Below, one piece after another: positions 44,522 to 53,817 of a stretch of 64,000 nucleotides of DNA (within the stretch, counting starts at the first letter, position 1; the number at the start of each line of letters is the position of its first letter). The DNA is taken from contig NZ_JAELXS010000001.1 in the NCBI RefSeq assembly GCF_016427505.1, positions 620,001 to 684,000 of the forward strand. Direction: 5' to 3'. Position numbers and translations under genes: made by a program. The stretch is from Sphingomonas mollis. GTDB taxonomy: Bacteria; Pseudomonadota; Alphaproteobacteria; Sphingomonadales; Sphingomonadaceae. The notes under the pieces were generated by a model. That model had not been told where the DNA came from. It did not search any database and saw only the letters and a list, made by a program, of their open reading frames with translations.

Positions 44522-46267
44522 TCAGACCAGCGCCTTGGCTTCGTCGTCCATTTCGCCGGACACTTCGTTGGCCTGCAGGATCATGTCGGTATGCGCCGCG
44601 CCCGACGGGATCATCGGGAAGCAGTTGGTCAGTTTCGACACTCGGCAATCGACCATCACCGGCCCGTCATAGGCCAGCATGTCGGCGATGCCGGCATCGA
44701 GCTGGTCGCGCGTCTCGATGCGAATACCCTTCCAGCCATAGGCTTCGGCCAGCTTCACGAAATCGGGCAGCGATTCGCTGTAGCTTTCGGCGTAGCGCGA
44801 CGAATAGGTCAGTTCCTGCCACTGGCGGACCATGCCCATATATTCGTTGTTCAGGATGAACACCTTCACCGGCAACCGGTACTGGCCGGCGGTGGCGAGT
44901 TCCTGGATGTTCATCTGGATCGACGCCTCGCCGGCGATGTCGATGACCAGCGCATTGGGATTGCCCAACTGCGCGCCGATCGCGGCGGGCAGGCCGTACC
45001 CCATCGTGCCGAGTCCGCCAGACGTCAGCCACTTGTTGGGCAGTTCGAAGCCGAAATGCTGCGCGGCCCACATCTGGTGCTGGCCGACCTCGGTCGTGAT
45101 GATCGGGTCGCGGGCATGCGTCGCCTCCCACAGCGCGCGGACGGCGCGTTGCGGCATGATGTCGGGGCCGACCTCCGGAAAATCGAGGCAGCGGACGGCG
45201 CGCCAGCCTTCGATCCGGCGCATCCAGTCGCCCAGATCGGGCCGGGGATGCTGGCGCGATTTCCACACGCGGACCATATCCTCCAGCGCGTGGCCGGCAT
45301 CGGCGATCACGGCGAGGTCGACGCGGACGTTCTTGTTCACGCTCGACCGGTCGATATCGATATGGACCTTGCGGCTGTTCGGGCTGAACGCGTCGAGCCG
45401 GCCGGTGACGCGGTCGTCGAAGCGGCTGCCGACGGCGATGACCAGATCGGCCTCGTTCATCGCCATGTTCGCCTCGTACGTCCCGTGCATGCCCAGCATG
45501 CCGAGCCACAGCGGACCGCTCGCCGGATAGGCGCCGAGGCCCATCAGTGTCGAGGTGACGGGCGCGCCGGTCAGCCGGACGAGTTCGCGCAGCAGTTGCG
45601 ACGCGGCGGGGCCGGCGTTGATGATGCCGCCGCCGGTGTAGAGCACCGGGCGCTCGGCGGCGGCGAGCATGTCGACCACCGTCTCGATCGCCTTCGGATC
45701 GGCCTTCACCTGCGGGCGATAGGTCTTGTGCTGGATCGGACCGGGGCGAACATATTTCGCGGTCGCGACCTGCACGTCCTTGGGGATGTCCACGACGACG
45801 GGGCCGGGGCGACCCGACGTGGCGATGTGGAACGCCTCGTGGATCACCGCGCCCAGCTTGGCGGGGTCCTTCACCAGATAATTATGCTTGGTGCAGTGGC
45901 GGGTGATGCCGACCGTGTCTGCTTCCTGAAACGCATCGGTGCCGATCAGTGCAGTCGGCACCTGACCGGTGATGACGACCATCGGGATCGAATCGAGCAG
46001 CGCATCGGTGATGCCGGTGACGGCATTGGTCGCACCGGGGCCTGAGGTGACGAGCACGACGCCGGGCCGACCGGTGGAGCGGGCATAGCCCTCCGCCGCG
46101 TGCGTCGCCGCCTGTTCGTGGCGGACGAGGATGTGCTTGATCCGGCCCGAGCGGAACAGCGCGTCGTAGATCGGCAGCACGGCGCCGCCGGGATAGCCGA
46201 ATACGATCTCGACACCGAGATCGCACAGCGCCTCGACGAGGATGTCGGCTCCGCTTTGCTCGGTCAT
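44522..46267 (-). CDS. ilvB: Acetolactate synthase large subunit
   Basis: 581 residues. The N-terminal thiamine-diphosphate domain has the catalytic glutamate in VRHEQAATHAAEGYAR, and the FAD/middle domain follows. The C-terminal cofactor motif reads AGEASIQMNIQEL and ends in VFILNN. The first acidic residue of the usual GDG/GDA motif is therefore glutamate instead of aspartate, an oddity that may be common in sphingomonads. It makes acetolactate or acetohydroxybutyrate, the first committed step for branched-chain amino acids. It works with IlvN downstream and begins 70 bp after miaA. Confidence 0.96.
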   Translation of the reverse strand: MTEQSGADILVEALCDLGVEIVFGYPGGAVLPIYDALFRSGRIKHILVRHEQAATHAAEGYARSTGRPGVVLVTSGPGATNAVTGITDALLDSIPMVVITGQVPTALIGTDAFQEADTVGITRHCTKHNYLVKDPAKLGAVIHEAFHIATSGRPGPVVVDIPKDVQVATAKYVRPGPIQHKTYRPQVKADPKAIETVVDMLAAAERPVLYTGGGIINAGPAASQLLRELVRLTGAPVTSTLMGLGAYPASGPLWLGMLGMHGTYEANMAMNEADLVIAVGSRFDDRVTGRLDAFSPNSRKVHIDIDRSSVNKNVRVDLAVIADAGHALEDMVRVWKSRQHPRPDLGDWMRRIEGWRAVRCLDFPEVGPDIMPQRAVRALWEATHARDPIITTEVGQHQMWAAQHFGFELPNKWLTSGGLGTMGYGLPAAIGAQLGNPNALVIDIAGEASIQMNIQELATAGQYRLPVKVFILNNEYMGMVRQWQELTYSSRYAESYSESLPDFVKLAEAYGWKGIRIETRDQLDAGIADMLAYDGPVMVDCRVSKLTNCFPMIPSGAAHTDMILQANEVSGEMDDEAKALV

Positions 46268-46337
46268 GGTGTCGCTCCGGTGATGTGAAAGAAGTTGAGG
46301 GGGCGCTAGAGCGGTATCCGGTTAACGTCAACCCCTG

Positions 46338-47237
46338 TCAGGACAATAAAGCATCTATTGATGACGGTATTGAGTCATTTTGTTGCGTGATAATCCATTC
46401 AGGTGATGGTTGATTGCGAAACCAAGTGAATTGCCGTTTGGCATAGCGCCGTGTGTCCGATCGCAGCCGTTCCAGCGTCTCCTCATGACTGGCGTGTCCG
46501 GCGAGATGATCGGCGATGGCCGCGACCCCGATCGCGCGGCGGACGGGGGCGTCGGGCGATATGTCGTCACGGGTCAGCAGGGCGGCGACTTCGGCGGGGG
46601 CGCCGCCGTCCAGCATGATGGCGGCGCGGGCATCGATCGCGGTGAAGAGTTGTTCGCGCGGCGGTAGCAGGCGGATGGCGGCGAGGCGAATGCGGTGGCC
46701 GATGCCGCCGCTCAACTGCCGCTGCCAATGGCCGAGCGGATGGCCGGTGGCGCGCACCACCTCCAGCGCGCGGGCGACGCGGGTGGTGTCGGCGGGGGCG
46801 AGGCGGGCGGCGGCGGCGGGGTCTTCGGTCGACAATTGGCGATGCGCCTCGGCGACCGGCAGGGCGCGGACGGTGGCGCGGATTTCGGGATCGATGTCGG
46901 GGACGGGGGCGATGCCATCCAGCAGGGTGCGCAGGTAGAGGCCGGTGCCGCCGACCAGTACCGGCAGGCGTCCGGCCGCATGGGCTGCGTCGATCGCCGC
47001 GGTGGCCTCGGCGGCCCAGCGGGCGGCGGAATAACTGGTGTCGGCGCCGTCGACATGGCCGAACAGGCGGTGCGGGACGCGGGCTTCGTCCTTCGCGGAT
47101 GGGCGGGCACTCAGGATGCGCAGGTCGCGATAGACCTGGCTGGCATCGGCGTTGATAACGATGCCGCCATGCGCCTCCGCAACGGCGATCGCGGCGGCGG
47201 ACTTGCCGCTGGCGGTCGGCCCTGCGATGAGCGCCAC
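46338..47237 (-). CDS. miaA: tRNA dimethylallyltransferase
   Basis: 299 residues from GTG 47237 ([13 protein letters not shown]); a GTG at 47267 is an alternative, and the longer frame to 47534 overlaps serB and is spurious. The P-loop GPTASGKS is at residues 6-13, with [12 protein letters not shown] near 30 and the tRNA-binding [13 protein letters not shown] near 268. It attaches a dimethylallyl group to A37 of tRNAs that read UNN codons. The gene is divergent from serB, whose start overlaps or lies within 22 bp. ilvB follows on the same strand. Confidence 0.94.
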   Translation of the reverse strand: MALIAGPTASGKSAAAIAVAEAHGGIVINADASQVYRDLRILSARPSAKDEARVPHRLFGHVDGADTSYSAARWAAEATAAIDAAHAAGRLPVLVGGTGLYLRTLLDGIAPVPDIDPEIRATVRALPVAEAHRQLSTEDPAAAARLAPADTTRVARALEVVRATGHPLGHWQRQLSGGIGHRIRLAAIRLLPPREQLFTAIDARAAIMLDGGAPAEVAALLTRDDISPDAPVRRAIGVAAIADHLAGHASHEETLERLRSDTRRYAKRQFTWFRNQPSPEWIITQQNDSIPSSIDALLS

Positions 47238-47259
47238 GCTTGGATGGTCTGGAGATACG

Positions 47260-48135
47260 ATGTTCACGGCGACGCTGATAGCAGGCAATGGCCTGCCCGT
47301 GGGAGAGGTGTCCGCCGCAGTCGATCGGCTGACGATGGCGGGCTGCGCGCCCGGTGCCGCCGTGTGGATTGATGCGGGCGAGGCGGTCGACCTGCCGTTC
47401 GGGCAGGAGCCGGCGGCGGCGCGGACGGCGCTGGAGGGGCATGGCTTCGACGTGGTCGTGCAGCCGGTCGCGGCGCGGGCCAAGGCGTTGCTGGTCGCTG
47501 ATATGGATTCGACGATGATTACCGTCGAGTGCATCGACGAACTGGCCGATTATGCCGGCATCAAGGCCGAGGTCGCCGAGGTGACCGAGCGGGCGATGCG
47601 CGGCGAACTGGATTTCGAGGGGGCGCTGGATGCCCGTGTCGCTCTGCTCGCCGGACTGGACGAAAGCGCGATCGACCGGTGTCTGGCGGAACGGGTCACG
47701 ATCACGCCGGGGGCCAGGGAGCTGGTGCGGACGATGCGGGCGCGCGGCGCGCTGGCGGTGCTGGTGTCGGGCGGCTTCACGCGGTTTGCCGAACCGGTGG
47801 CGGCGGAGATCGGGTTCGATCGGGCGATCGCCAACCGCCTGTTGATCGAGAACGGCCGGCTGACCGGCAAGGTCGCCAGGCCGATCGTCGGCGCCGCGAC
47901 CAAGGAAGAGACGTTGCGCAGCACCACCGCCGAGCGTGGTCTGGCGTCGGCCGAGACGTTGGCGGTGGGTGATGGCGCCAACGATCTGCCGATGATCCGG
48001 GCGGCCGGGCTGGGCGTGGCGTACCGGGCCAAGCCGATCGTCGCGGCGGCGGCGGCGGCGCGGATCGAGCATGGCGATCTGACCGCGCTGCTGTGGGCGC
48101 AGGGGATCGCGCGGCGGGACTGGGTGACGGCTTAA
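47260..48135 (+). CDS. serB: Phosphoserine phosphatase
   Basis: 291 residues from ATG 47260 with ribosome site GGAG. The HAD nucleophile motif DMDSTMIT is at residues 81-88 (Asp81, Asp83). [13 protein letters not shown] and [10 protein letters not shown] supply the other catalytic motifs. The N-terminal 75 residues form a small domain typical of the longer SerB form. It removes phosphate from phosphoserine, the last step of serine synthesis. A start at 47152 would lie within miaA and is rejected. Confidence 0.96.
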   Translation: MFTATLIAGNGLPVGEVSAAVDRLTMAGCAPGAAVWIDAGEAVDLPFGQEPAAARTALEGHGFDVVVQPVAARAKALLVADMDSTMITVECIDELADYAGIKAEVAEVTERAMRGELDFEGALDARVALLAGLDESAIDRCLAERVTITPGARELVRTMRARGALAVLVSGGFTRFAEPVAAEIGFDRAIANRLLIENGRLTGKVARPIVGAATKEETLRSTTAERGLASAETLAVGDGANDLPMIRAAGLGVAYRAKPIVAAAAAARIEHGDLTALLWAQGIARRDWVTA

Positions 48136-48196
48136 CCTGATCTTAGCGAGGGGCATGCGACTCCCGGTCCGAACGGCTTGGGGAGTGAATACAGCT

Positions 48197-48907
48197 ATGC
48201 GCGTTCTCGCACTGGCATCGCAGAAGGGCGGATCGGGCAAGACCACGCTGTCCGGTCATCTGGCGGTGCAGGCCCAGCGATCGGGCCATGGTCCGGTCGT
48301 GTTGATCGACATCGATCCGCAGGGGTCGCTGGCCGACTGGTGGAACGAGCGTGAGGGCGAATATCCGGCGTTCGCGCAGACCACGGTCGCGCGGCTGGCC
48401 GGCGATCTGGAATTGCTGCGGCAACAGGGGTTCAAGCTGGCGGTGATCGATACGCCGCCGGCGATCACGATGGCGATCCAGAGCGTAATCCAGGTCGCCG
48501 AACTGGTCGTGGTGCCGACCCGGCCATCCCCGCATGATCTGCGTGCGGTGGGGGCGACGGTCGACCTGTGCGACCGGGCGGGCAAGCCGCTGATCTTCGT
48601 GGTCAACGCCGCCACGGCCAAGGCACGGATCACTAGCGAGGCGGCGGTGGCGCTGTCGCAGCATGGCACCGTCGCGCCGGTGATGGTGCAGCAGCGCGTC
48701 GATTTCGCCGCATCGATGATCGATGGCCGCACGGTGATGGAGTGCGATCCCAAGAGCAAATCCGCCGCCGAGATCACGGCGCTGTGGACCTATATCGCCG
48801 ACCGGCTGGAGAAGAATTTCCGCCGTACCGTGTTCGCCGCGCCCTTTGCCGTGGCACCGGCGGCGCGGACCGGCGCCAGTGGCTTCGGCCGTCGCGTGGT
48901 GGGTTGA
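48197..48907 (+). CDS. ParA-family ATPase
   Basis: 236 residues from ATG 48197 with ribosome site GGGAG. The deviant Walker A motif QKGGSGKTT (residues 9-17) and VVLIDIDPQGSLADWW define the ParA/MinD group; KLAVIDTPPAIT is Walker B. It is shorter than chromosomal ParA and has no helix-turn-helix. The two genes that follow encode a ribbon-helix-helix-like protein (1 bp gap) and a TPR lipoprotein (ATGA overlap), so the trio is one operon. It may position an envelope or polysaccharide machine rather than segregate DNA. That is inference. Confidence 0.86.
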   Translation: MRVLALASQKGGSGKTTLSGHLAVQAQRSGHGPVVLIDIDPQGSLADWWNEREGEYPAFAQTTVARLAGDLELLRQQGFKLAVIDTPPAITMAIQSVIQVAELVVVPTRPSPHDLRAVGATVDLCDRAGKPLIFVVNAATAKARITSEAAVALSQHGTVAPVMVQQRVDFAASMIDGRTVMECDPKSKSAAEITALWTYIADRLEKNFRRTVFAAPFAVAPAARTGASGFGRRVVG

Positions 48908-48908
48908 G

Positions 48909-49433
48909 ATGGGGATGCTGGGAACCGCCAAGCCGCTCGCCTCGCTGAGTTCGGGATTGCTGGCGCGCAAGGGTCAGGCGCGGCCGGCGATGCGGCCACA
49001 GGGTTTTTCGGAAATGCCGCCGGTCGCGCCGCCGCTGGACGATCTGGGCTGGAACGACATGGGGACCGCGCCGGTGGCGCCGGTCCGGTCGATCGCGCCC
49101 GCCCCGACCGCGTCGCCGGCCGTCCTGCCGCCGGTGCTGGTGACTCGGGAGGCGTTGCGGGCGAAGGTGGAGGTGACGCCGGTGTCACTGGCGACCGCGC
49201 AGGAGATCAGTCGCGAAAGCGCGACGATGACCGAGAAGGGCAAGGCGGCGTTCACGCTGCGGCTGGACGGCGAGCGGCATCTGCGGCTGCGGCTGGCGAG
49301 CGCCGTGGCCAATCGGTCGGCGCAGGGTCTGGTCGCCGATGCGCTGGACATGTTTCTGGAAACCATGCCGATGGTCGAGGCGCTTGCCGTGCAGCTGCCC
49401 CTGCCAAAACCGGCGCCGGGGAAAACATCATGA
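48909..49433 (+). CDS. Protein with a C-terminal ribbon-helix-helix-like domain, partner of ParA
   Basis: 174 residues from ATG 48909, 1 bp after the ParA stop; the longer frame to 48846 overlaps ParA. The N-terminal 110 residues are proline/alanine-rich and probably disordered. The C-terminal part (AAFTLRLDGERHLRLRLASA then SAQGLVADALDMFLETM) has the beta-strand and two-helix pattern of ribbon-helix-helix DNA-binding proteins. This is the usual partner type of small ParA ATPases, so the two probably form a positioning pair. No known family can be named with confidence. Confidence 0.7.
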   Translation: MGMLGTAKPLASLSSGLLARKGQARPAMRPQGFSEMPPVAPPLDDLGWNDMGTAPVAPVRSIAPAPTASPAVLPPVLVTREALRAKVEVTPVSLATAQEISRESATMTEKGKAAFTLRLDGERHLRLRLASAVANRSAQGLVADALDMFLETMPMVEALAVQLPLPKPAPGKTS

Positions 49434-50449
49434 GGGCGCATAAATTCACCGCGGCGGCACTGTCGGCGCTGATGCTGGGCGGGACGATGGTGGGCTGCAC
49501 CACGACCGGCGCGGGCGGCGTTGCCTCGGCGGGATCGCGGACGATGCCGCATACCGAGGCTGCGGCCTGGGCGAAGCGGGCGACCAAGGCGATGGCGGCG
49601 CATGATCCGGCGGCGGTCGATTTCGCCGAGGCGGCGGTCGCGTCGGCGCCGGCGGAGGCTGATTACCGGCTGTTGCTGGGCCAGACGTACCTGCGGGCGG
49701 GTCGATTCGTATCGGCGCGCGATGCCTTCCGCGATGTGTTGCTGTTGCAACCGGCCAATGGGCGGGCGGCGCTGAATCTGGCGCTGTCGGAGATCGCGAC
49801 GGGCGACTGGGCGACGGCGCGGCAGATATTGACGACGTATGACCGCGACATCTCGCCGACCGATCGTGGGCTGGCGCTGGCGCTGGCGGGCGATCCGGCG
49901 GGGGCGGTGGCGCTGTTGACGCAGGCCGCGCGGCAACCGGGGGCAGATGCGAAGATGCGGCAGAATCTGGCGCTCAGTCTGGGGCTGGCGGGACAATGGC
50001 CGATGGCGCGGGTGATCGCGGCGGCGGACCTGTCGCCGGCCGATCTGGACGACCGGATGCAGCAATGGATCGCCTTCGCGCAGCCGACGTCGGCGTCGGA
50101 TCAGGTCGCGTCGCTGCTGGGCGTGCGGGCGGTGGCCGATGCGGGGCAGCCGGTGGCGCTGGCATTGGTGAAGCCGGCGGCGACGGCGGTCGCGCTGGCT
50201 GCGCCGCCGATCGTCGAGCCGGTCGTTGTGACGGTGGCGGCGGTCAGGTTCGGGCCGCGGCATGAAGTGGTGCAGGATGTGCCGGCTGTCGAGCCGGTGC
50301 GGCGGGTGGCCAAGGTGATCCGCCGGGCGGTGCCGGTCGCGGCGGCGCCGGTCGTGACGCCACCGGAGACGCCGGTGGCAGTGCGCTTCGCGCCACGGCA
50401 GGAGGTAGTGCAACCCTTGCCCGTCGCTGTGGCCGTTCGGGGCGGATGA
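49430..50449 (+). CDS. TPR-repeat lipoprotein
   Basis: 339 residues with a lipoprotein signal (LSALMLGGTMVGC). Two or three tetratricopeptide-like helical repeats occupy about residues 40-200 (YRLLLGQTYLRAGRFVSARD, LNLALSEIATGDWATARQIL). The C-terminal third is low-complexity Pro/Val/Ala, with a motif repeated twice, VRFGPRHEVVQ and VRFAPRQEVVQ. Its start overlaps the previous stop (ATGA). It probably scaffolds an outer-membrane or periplasmic assembly that the ParA pair positions. The function is not established. Confidence 0.8.
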   Translation: MRAHKFTAAALSALMLGGTMVGCTTTGAGGVASAGSRTMPHTEAAAWAKRATKAMAAHDPAAVDFAEAAVASAPAEADYRLLLGQTYLRAGRFVSARDAFRDVLLLQPANGRAALNLALSEIATGDWATARQILTTYDRDISPTDRGLALALAGDPAGAVALLTQAARQPGADAKMRQNLALSLGLAGQWPMARVIAAADLSPADLDDRMQQWIAFAQPTSASDQVASLLGVRAVADAGQPVALALVKPAATAVALAAPPIVEPVVVTVAAVRFGPRHEVVQDVPAVEPVRRVAKVIRRAVPVAAAPVVTPPETPVAVRFAPRQEVVQPLPVAVAVRGG

Positions 50450-50462
50450 GCCCGGAAAGTCG

Positions 50463-50580
50463 CTAAAGTCACACTCACGGCCGCGCGCGGGCGCGTATGC
50501 GCGCGAGGGGCGTGGGCAGTGTAATCGACGGTTTGAAAGATCGGTATTTGAGGGATTACCCTGACTCGGCCCTGTAGGAC
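50463..50580. repeat. Dispersed intergenic repeat, copy B
   Basis: Begins CTAAAGTCACACTCACGGCC and ends TGTAGGAC, matching the opening and closing of the copy at 38488-38614. The central part has diverged but keeps ATCGACGGT. It is directly followed by a different repeat element. Confidence 0.65.
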
Positions 50581-50581
50581 A

Positions 50582-50757
50582 GGCCTTATTCCCGTTCGTC
50601 CTGAGTAGGGGTTGAGCGCAGTCGAAGACCCGTATCGAAGGACAGGTTGGTGTGCGGAACGGTGCTTCGATACGAACCCTCGATATGCCCCTGCGGGGCT
50701 ACTCGGTTTCTACTCTGCACGAACGGATAAGGCCTTAAAGACGAACGAATAAGGTCC
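50582..50757. repeat. Large intergenic inverted-repeat element
   Basis: GGCCTTATTCCCGTTCGT on the left is mirrored by ACGAACGGATAAGGCC near 50735, and a third copy (ACGAACGAATAAGG) runs up to the pyrC' stop. Inside are CGAAGACCCGTATCGAAG and GTGCTTCGATACGA, also mutually complementary. The nested palindromes suggest a mobile REP/BIME-like element; it encodes nothing. Confidence 0.65.
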
Positions 50758-51980
50758 TACAGTTCGCGACCGCCCTTCCAGACGCGCAAGGCGCGGCCCT
50801 GAACGGGCAGGCCGTCGAAGGGGGTGTTGCCGGCCGACGCGAAGGATTCGCCATCGATCTGCCACGGCACGCGGTCGTCGAACAGCAGGAGGTCGGCGGG
50901 GCTGCCCCTGGTCAGGGTGCCCGAGTCGAGGCCCAGTACGCGCGCCGGATTGGCGGCGAGCAGCGCGAACAGGCGGTCGAGCGTGACGTGGCCGTCGCGG
51001 ACCAGCATCAGCGACAGGGGCAGCAGCGTCTCGGCGCCGGCCATGCCGGCGGCGGCGTCGGCGAAGGGGAGGCGCTTTTCCTCCGGCCCGTGCGGATCGT
51101 GGCCCGATGCGATGACGTCGATCGTGCCATCGGCGATGCCGGCCAGACAGGCGCGGCGATCCGATTCGTCGCGCAGCGGCGGCGACAGATGGGCGAAGGT
51201 GCGGAAATCGCTCATCGCGTTGTCGGACAGGTGCAGATGCGCGGGCGTGATCCCGCAGGTGACGGCGACGCCGCGCCGTTTGGCCGCGCGGATCAGGTCG
51301 AGCGCAGTGGCGGTGGTGACCTGCCGGATATGGACGCGGGCGCCGGTTTCCTCGGCGAGCAACAGGTCGCGGGCGACGGCCAGCGCCTCGGCGATGGCGG
51401 GGGCGGCGGCGAGGCCGAGCCGGGTAGCGGTTTCGCCCGCCGTGGCGACGGTGCCGGCGACGAGGCCGCCATCCTCGGCATGGGTGATGACCACCAGACC
51501 GAGGTCATGGGCATAGGACAGGACGCGCGCCATGACCTGCGCATCGGCGATCCAGCGGCGGCCGATCGCGACGGCCCGTGCGCCGGCGGCCTGACAGAAC
51601 GCCATCTCCGCCAGTTCCTTACCCGCCAGCGCGCGGGTGGCGGCGGCGAGGGGGTGTATCCACAGATCGGGCTTGCCGACGAGCGCGGCGCGCTGGACGA
51701 TGCCGGGATCGTCCAGCACCGGCGACTGATCGGGCATCAGCGCGACACGGACGATGCCGCCGCGCCGGCACGCCTCGCGATCGACGCGGAACACGCCGCA
51801 ATCGACGATGCCGGGGGCGAGCAGCTTGCCGCCGCAATCGACCGTGGTGGCATCGGCGGGCAGATCGCTGATCGTTTCGGCAGAGCCGACCGCGACGATG
51901 GCACCGTCGCGGACCAGCAGCGTGCCGGGCACGACGCCGTCCGGCAGGACGAGCCGGGCGTTGGTGAAGGCGATGGTCAT
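50757..51980 (-). CDS. pyrC': Dihydroorotase-like protein, probably inactive (PyrC')
   Basis: 407 residues from ATG 51980, overlapping the pyrB stop (ATGA); the frame to 52550 is spurious. The fold is that of a type I dihydroorotase, but the metal-binding HxH motif is replaced by [10 protein letters not shown] near residue 59, and the usual SDHAPH segment reads [10 protein letters not shown]. The lysine that is normally carboxylated is not evident. Similar non-catalytic dihydroorotases (PyrC' of Pseudomonas) are needed to hold aspartate transcarbamoylase together. The tight coupling to pyrB supports that role. An active PyrC would have to be encoded elsewhere. Confidence 0.88.
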   Translation of the reverse strand: MTIAFTNARLVLPDGVVPGTLLVRDGAIVAVGSAETISDLPADATTVDCGGKLLAPGIVDCGVFRVDREACRRGGIVRVALMPDQSPVLDDPGIVQRAALVGKPDLWIHPLAAATRALAGKELAEMAFCQAAGARAVAIGRRWIADAQVMARVLSYAHDLGLVVITHAEDGGLVAGTVATAGETATRLGLAAAPAIAEALAVARDLLLAEETGARVHIRQVTTATALDLIRAAKRRGVAVTCGITPAHLHLSDNAMSDFRTFAHLSPPLRDESDRRACLAGIADGTIDVIASGHDPHGPEEKRLPFADAAAGMAGAETLLPLSLMLVRDGHVTLDRLFALLAANPARVLGLDSGTLTRGSPADLLLFDDRVPWQIDGESFASAGNTPFDGLPVQGRALRVWKGGREL

Positions 51981-52963
51981 GCCCAGCCCTCCACGCCGCG
52001 ATCGCGCCGGGTCAGCACATCCAGACAGGCCATGCGGACCGCGACGCCCATCGCGACCTGTTCGGTGATCGCCGATTGCGGGCCGTCGGCGACGAGCGAA
52101 TCGATCTCGATGCCACGGTTCATCGGACCGGGGTGCATGACCAGCGCATCGGGTTTCGCGCGCTTCAGGCGTTCGGGCGTCAGGCCATAACGGAGGCGGA
52201 ATTCGCGCGGCGAGGGAACATAGCCGCCGTCCATCCGCTCGTTCTGGAGGCGGAGCATCATGACCACGTCGGCACCCTCCAGCGCGGCATCGAAATCGGT
52301 GAAGGGGGTCACGAACATCCGGTCGATCGCGGGCGGCATCAGCGTGGTCGGTGCGCAAACGCGGACTTCCGCCGCCAGCGCGGTCAGCGACAGGATATTG
52401 GAGCGCGCGACGCGGCTGTGTAGCAGGTCGCCGCAGATCACCACGCGCTGGCCGGCGATGCTGCCCCGGCGACGGCGGATGGTGAGCGCGTCGAGCAGCG
52501 CCTGGGTCGGGTGTTCGTGGCGACCGTCGCCGGCGTTGAGGACGGGACAATCGACCTTGTCGGCGATCAGTTTCACCGCGCCCGAACTCATGTGACGGAT
52601 GACGAGGATGTCGGCGCGCATCGCGTTCAGCGTCTGGGCGGTATCGATCAGCGTCTCGCCCTTCTTCACGCTCGATTGCGCGGCGTGCATGTTGACGACA
52701 TCGGCGCCCAGCCGCTTGCCGGCGATCTCGAACGACAGCAGCGTGCGGGTGGAGTTTTCGAAGAAGGCGTTGATCTGGGTCAGGCCGGCGAGGCGGGCGT
52801 CGCCCTTGGCATGGGTGCGGTTCGCCTCGACCCAGCGTTCCGCCTCGTCGAGCAGGAAGGCGATCTCGTGAGGCTGCAGCCCCTCGATCCCGGTCAGGTG
52901 GCGGTGCGGGAAGACGGCGCCGCCGGCGATCATGGCGGCGGGGCGGTGATCGGATGCGGGCAT
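51977..52963 (-). CDS. pyrB: Aspartate carbamoyltransferase catalytic chain
   Basis: 328 residues from ATG 52963; the extension to 52999 has no support. The carbamoyl-phosphate motif [12 protein letters not shown] (near 58), [10 protein letters not shown] (near 139) and the aspartate loop HPGPMNRG (near 272) are all intact. It forms carbamoyl-aspartate in pyrimidine synthesis. No pyrI gene is seen. With the coupled PyrC' it likely makes a dodecameric class A-type complex as in pseudomonads. Confidence 0.96.
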   Translation of the reverse strand: MPASDHRPAAMIAGGAVFPHRHLTGIEGLQPHEIAFLLDEAERWVEANRTHAKGDARLAGLTQINAFFENSTRTLLSFEIAGKRLGADVVNMHAAQSSVKKGETLIDTAQTLNAMRADILVIRHMSSGAVKLIADKVDCPVLNAGDGRHEHPTQALLDALTIRRRRGSIAGQRVVICGDLLHSRVARSNILSLTALAAEVRVCAPTTLMPPAIDRMFVTPFTDFDAALEGADVVMMLRLQNERMDGGYVPSPREFRLRYGLTPERLKRAKPDALVMHPGPMNRGIEIDSLVADGPQSAITEQVAMGVAVRMACLDVLTRRDRGVEGWA

Positions 52964-53334
52964 GGTGCGCCGGTTAACCGGGGGCGGGGGGCCGCGCAAG
53001 GCTTGGCCCTTCGTCAGCGGCGATCAGCGAGCTGGTCGAGGATCGGTCCGCTGGTCCGGGTGGTAGCGGCGGTGTTGCTACTCTCGCCATAGGGGCCGTC
53101 GGTGGAAAGGCGTGTAGGCGTTCGACATCCGGTTCTCCGGCGAAGACGGGGTCCGGTTGGTGGACATTTCCGTTATCTACCGGGATATCCCAACTGGGCC
53201 CCGGCCTTTGCCGGGGAACGGGTAGTCGTAACGGCCCGGTTTTGGCGTCAGGCGTGTCCTACGCCGTCAGCCTTGCCGGAAAACCCCGCCGGATGGTTGC
53301 GAGAGATGGTGTACTGCGCGGTTGCCGTGATCGG
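52964..53334. other. Intergenic stretch between pyrB and ruvX
   Basis: About 370 bp with no supported gene. It contains a hairpin at 53199-53216 (CCCCGGC, CTTT, GCCGGGG) of the same style as the REP elements nearby, which could end ruvX transcription from the right. The short plus-strand frame at 53102-53503 is antisense to ruvX and is a shadow. Confidence 0.45.
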
Positions 53335-53793
53335 TCAGATCGCGACGAGCGCGTCGATCGCGGCTTGCAGGATATGGGCGGCGGCGAGGTTGTCGATGCG
53401 TTCGGCGCGCTTGGCGCGGCTCATGTCCTGTTCGATCATGAAGCGTTCTACCGCGACGGTGGACCAGCGTTCGTCCCACAGCAGTACCGGTGCCAGATCC
53501 TGAACATTGCGGGCGAAGGAGCGGGTGGATTGCGACCGCGCCCCCTCGCTGCCGTCGAGGTTGATCGGCAGGCCCAAGACGATGCCGCGGACGTTCTGGG
53601 CGGCGATCAGGTCGATCAACTGCGCCTTATCCTTCGCGAACTTGGTGCGGCGGATCAGGAGGGCGGGGCTGGCGAAGCTCCAGCCGGCGTCGCACAGCGC
53701 AGTGCCGATCGTCTTGGTGCCGAGATCGAGGCCGATCAGGCGGCCGCCTTCGGGCAGGGCGTCGCGAAAGACGGCGCGGTCGGCGGTTATCAT
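53335..53793 (-). CDS. ruvX: YqgF/RuvX Holliday-junction resolvase-like nuclease
   Basis: 152 residues of the RNase H-like YqgF family. [13 protein letters not shown] near 21 carries the first catalytic aspartate, [15 protein letters not shown] near 69 the phosphate-contacting loop, and [15 protein letters not shown] near 104 the second acidic group. Members take part in 16S rRNA 5'-end maturation and possibly junction resolution. It is near pyrB but has its own spacing of 370 bp. Confidence 0.93.
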   Translation of the reverse strand: MITADRAVFRDALPEGGRLIGLDLGTKTIGTALCDAGWSFASPALLIRRTKFAKDKAQLIDLIAAQNVRGIVLGLPINLDGSEGARSQSTRSFARNVQDLAPVLLWDERWSTVAVERFMIEQDMSRAKRAERIDNLAAAHILQAAIDALVAI

Positions 53794-53817
53794 GGCCTGA
53801 CTATCACAGCTTGAATT

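Noticed and set aside
44591-46045. 484-codon plus-strand frame antisense to ilvB
   Set aside because: Shadow of ilvB; no family features.
46303-46331. Promoter for ilvB between miaA and ilvB (TTGACG with 17-bp spacing)
   Set aside because: The -35-like box is good but the -10 position reads TAGCGC, too poor to list as a feature.
46567-48246. 559-codon minus-strand frame across serB and miaA
   Set aside because: It is low-complexity Arg/Pro-rich and overlaps two clear genes in the wrong frame.
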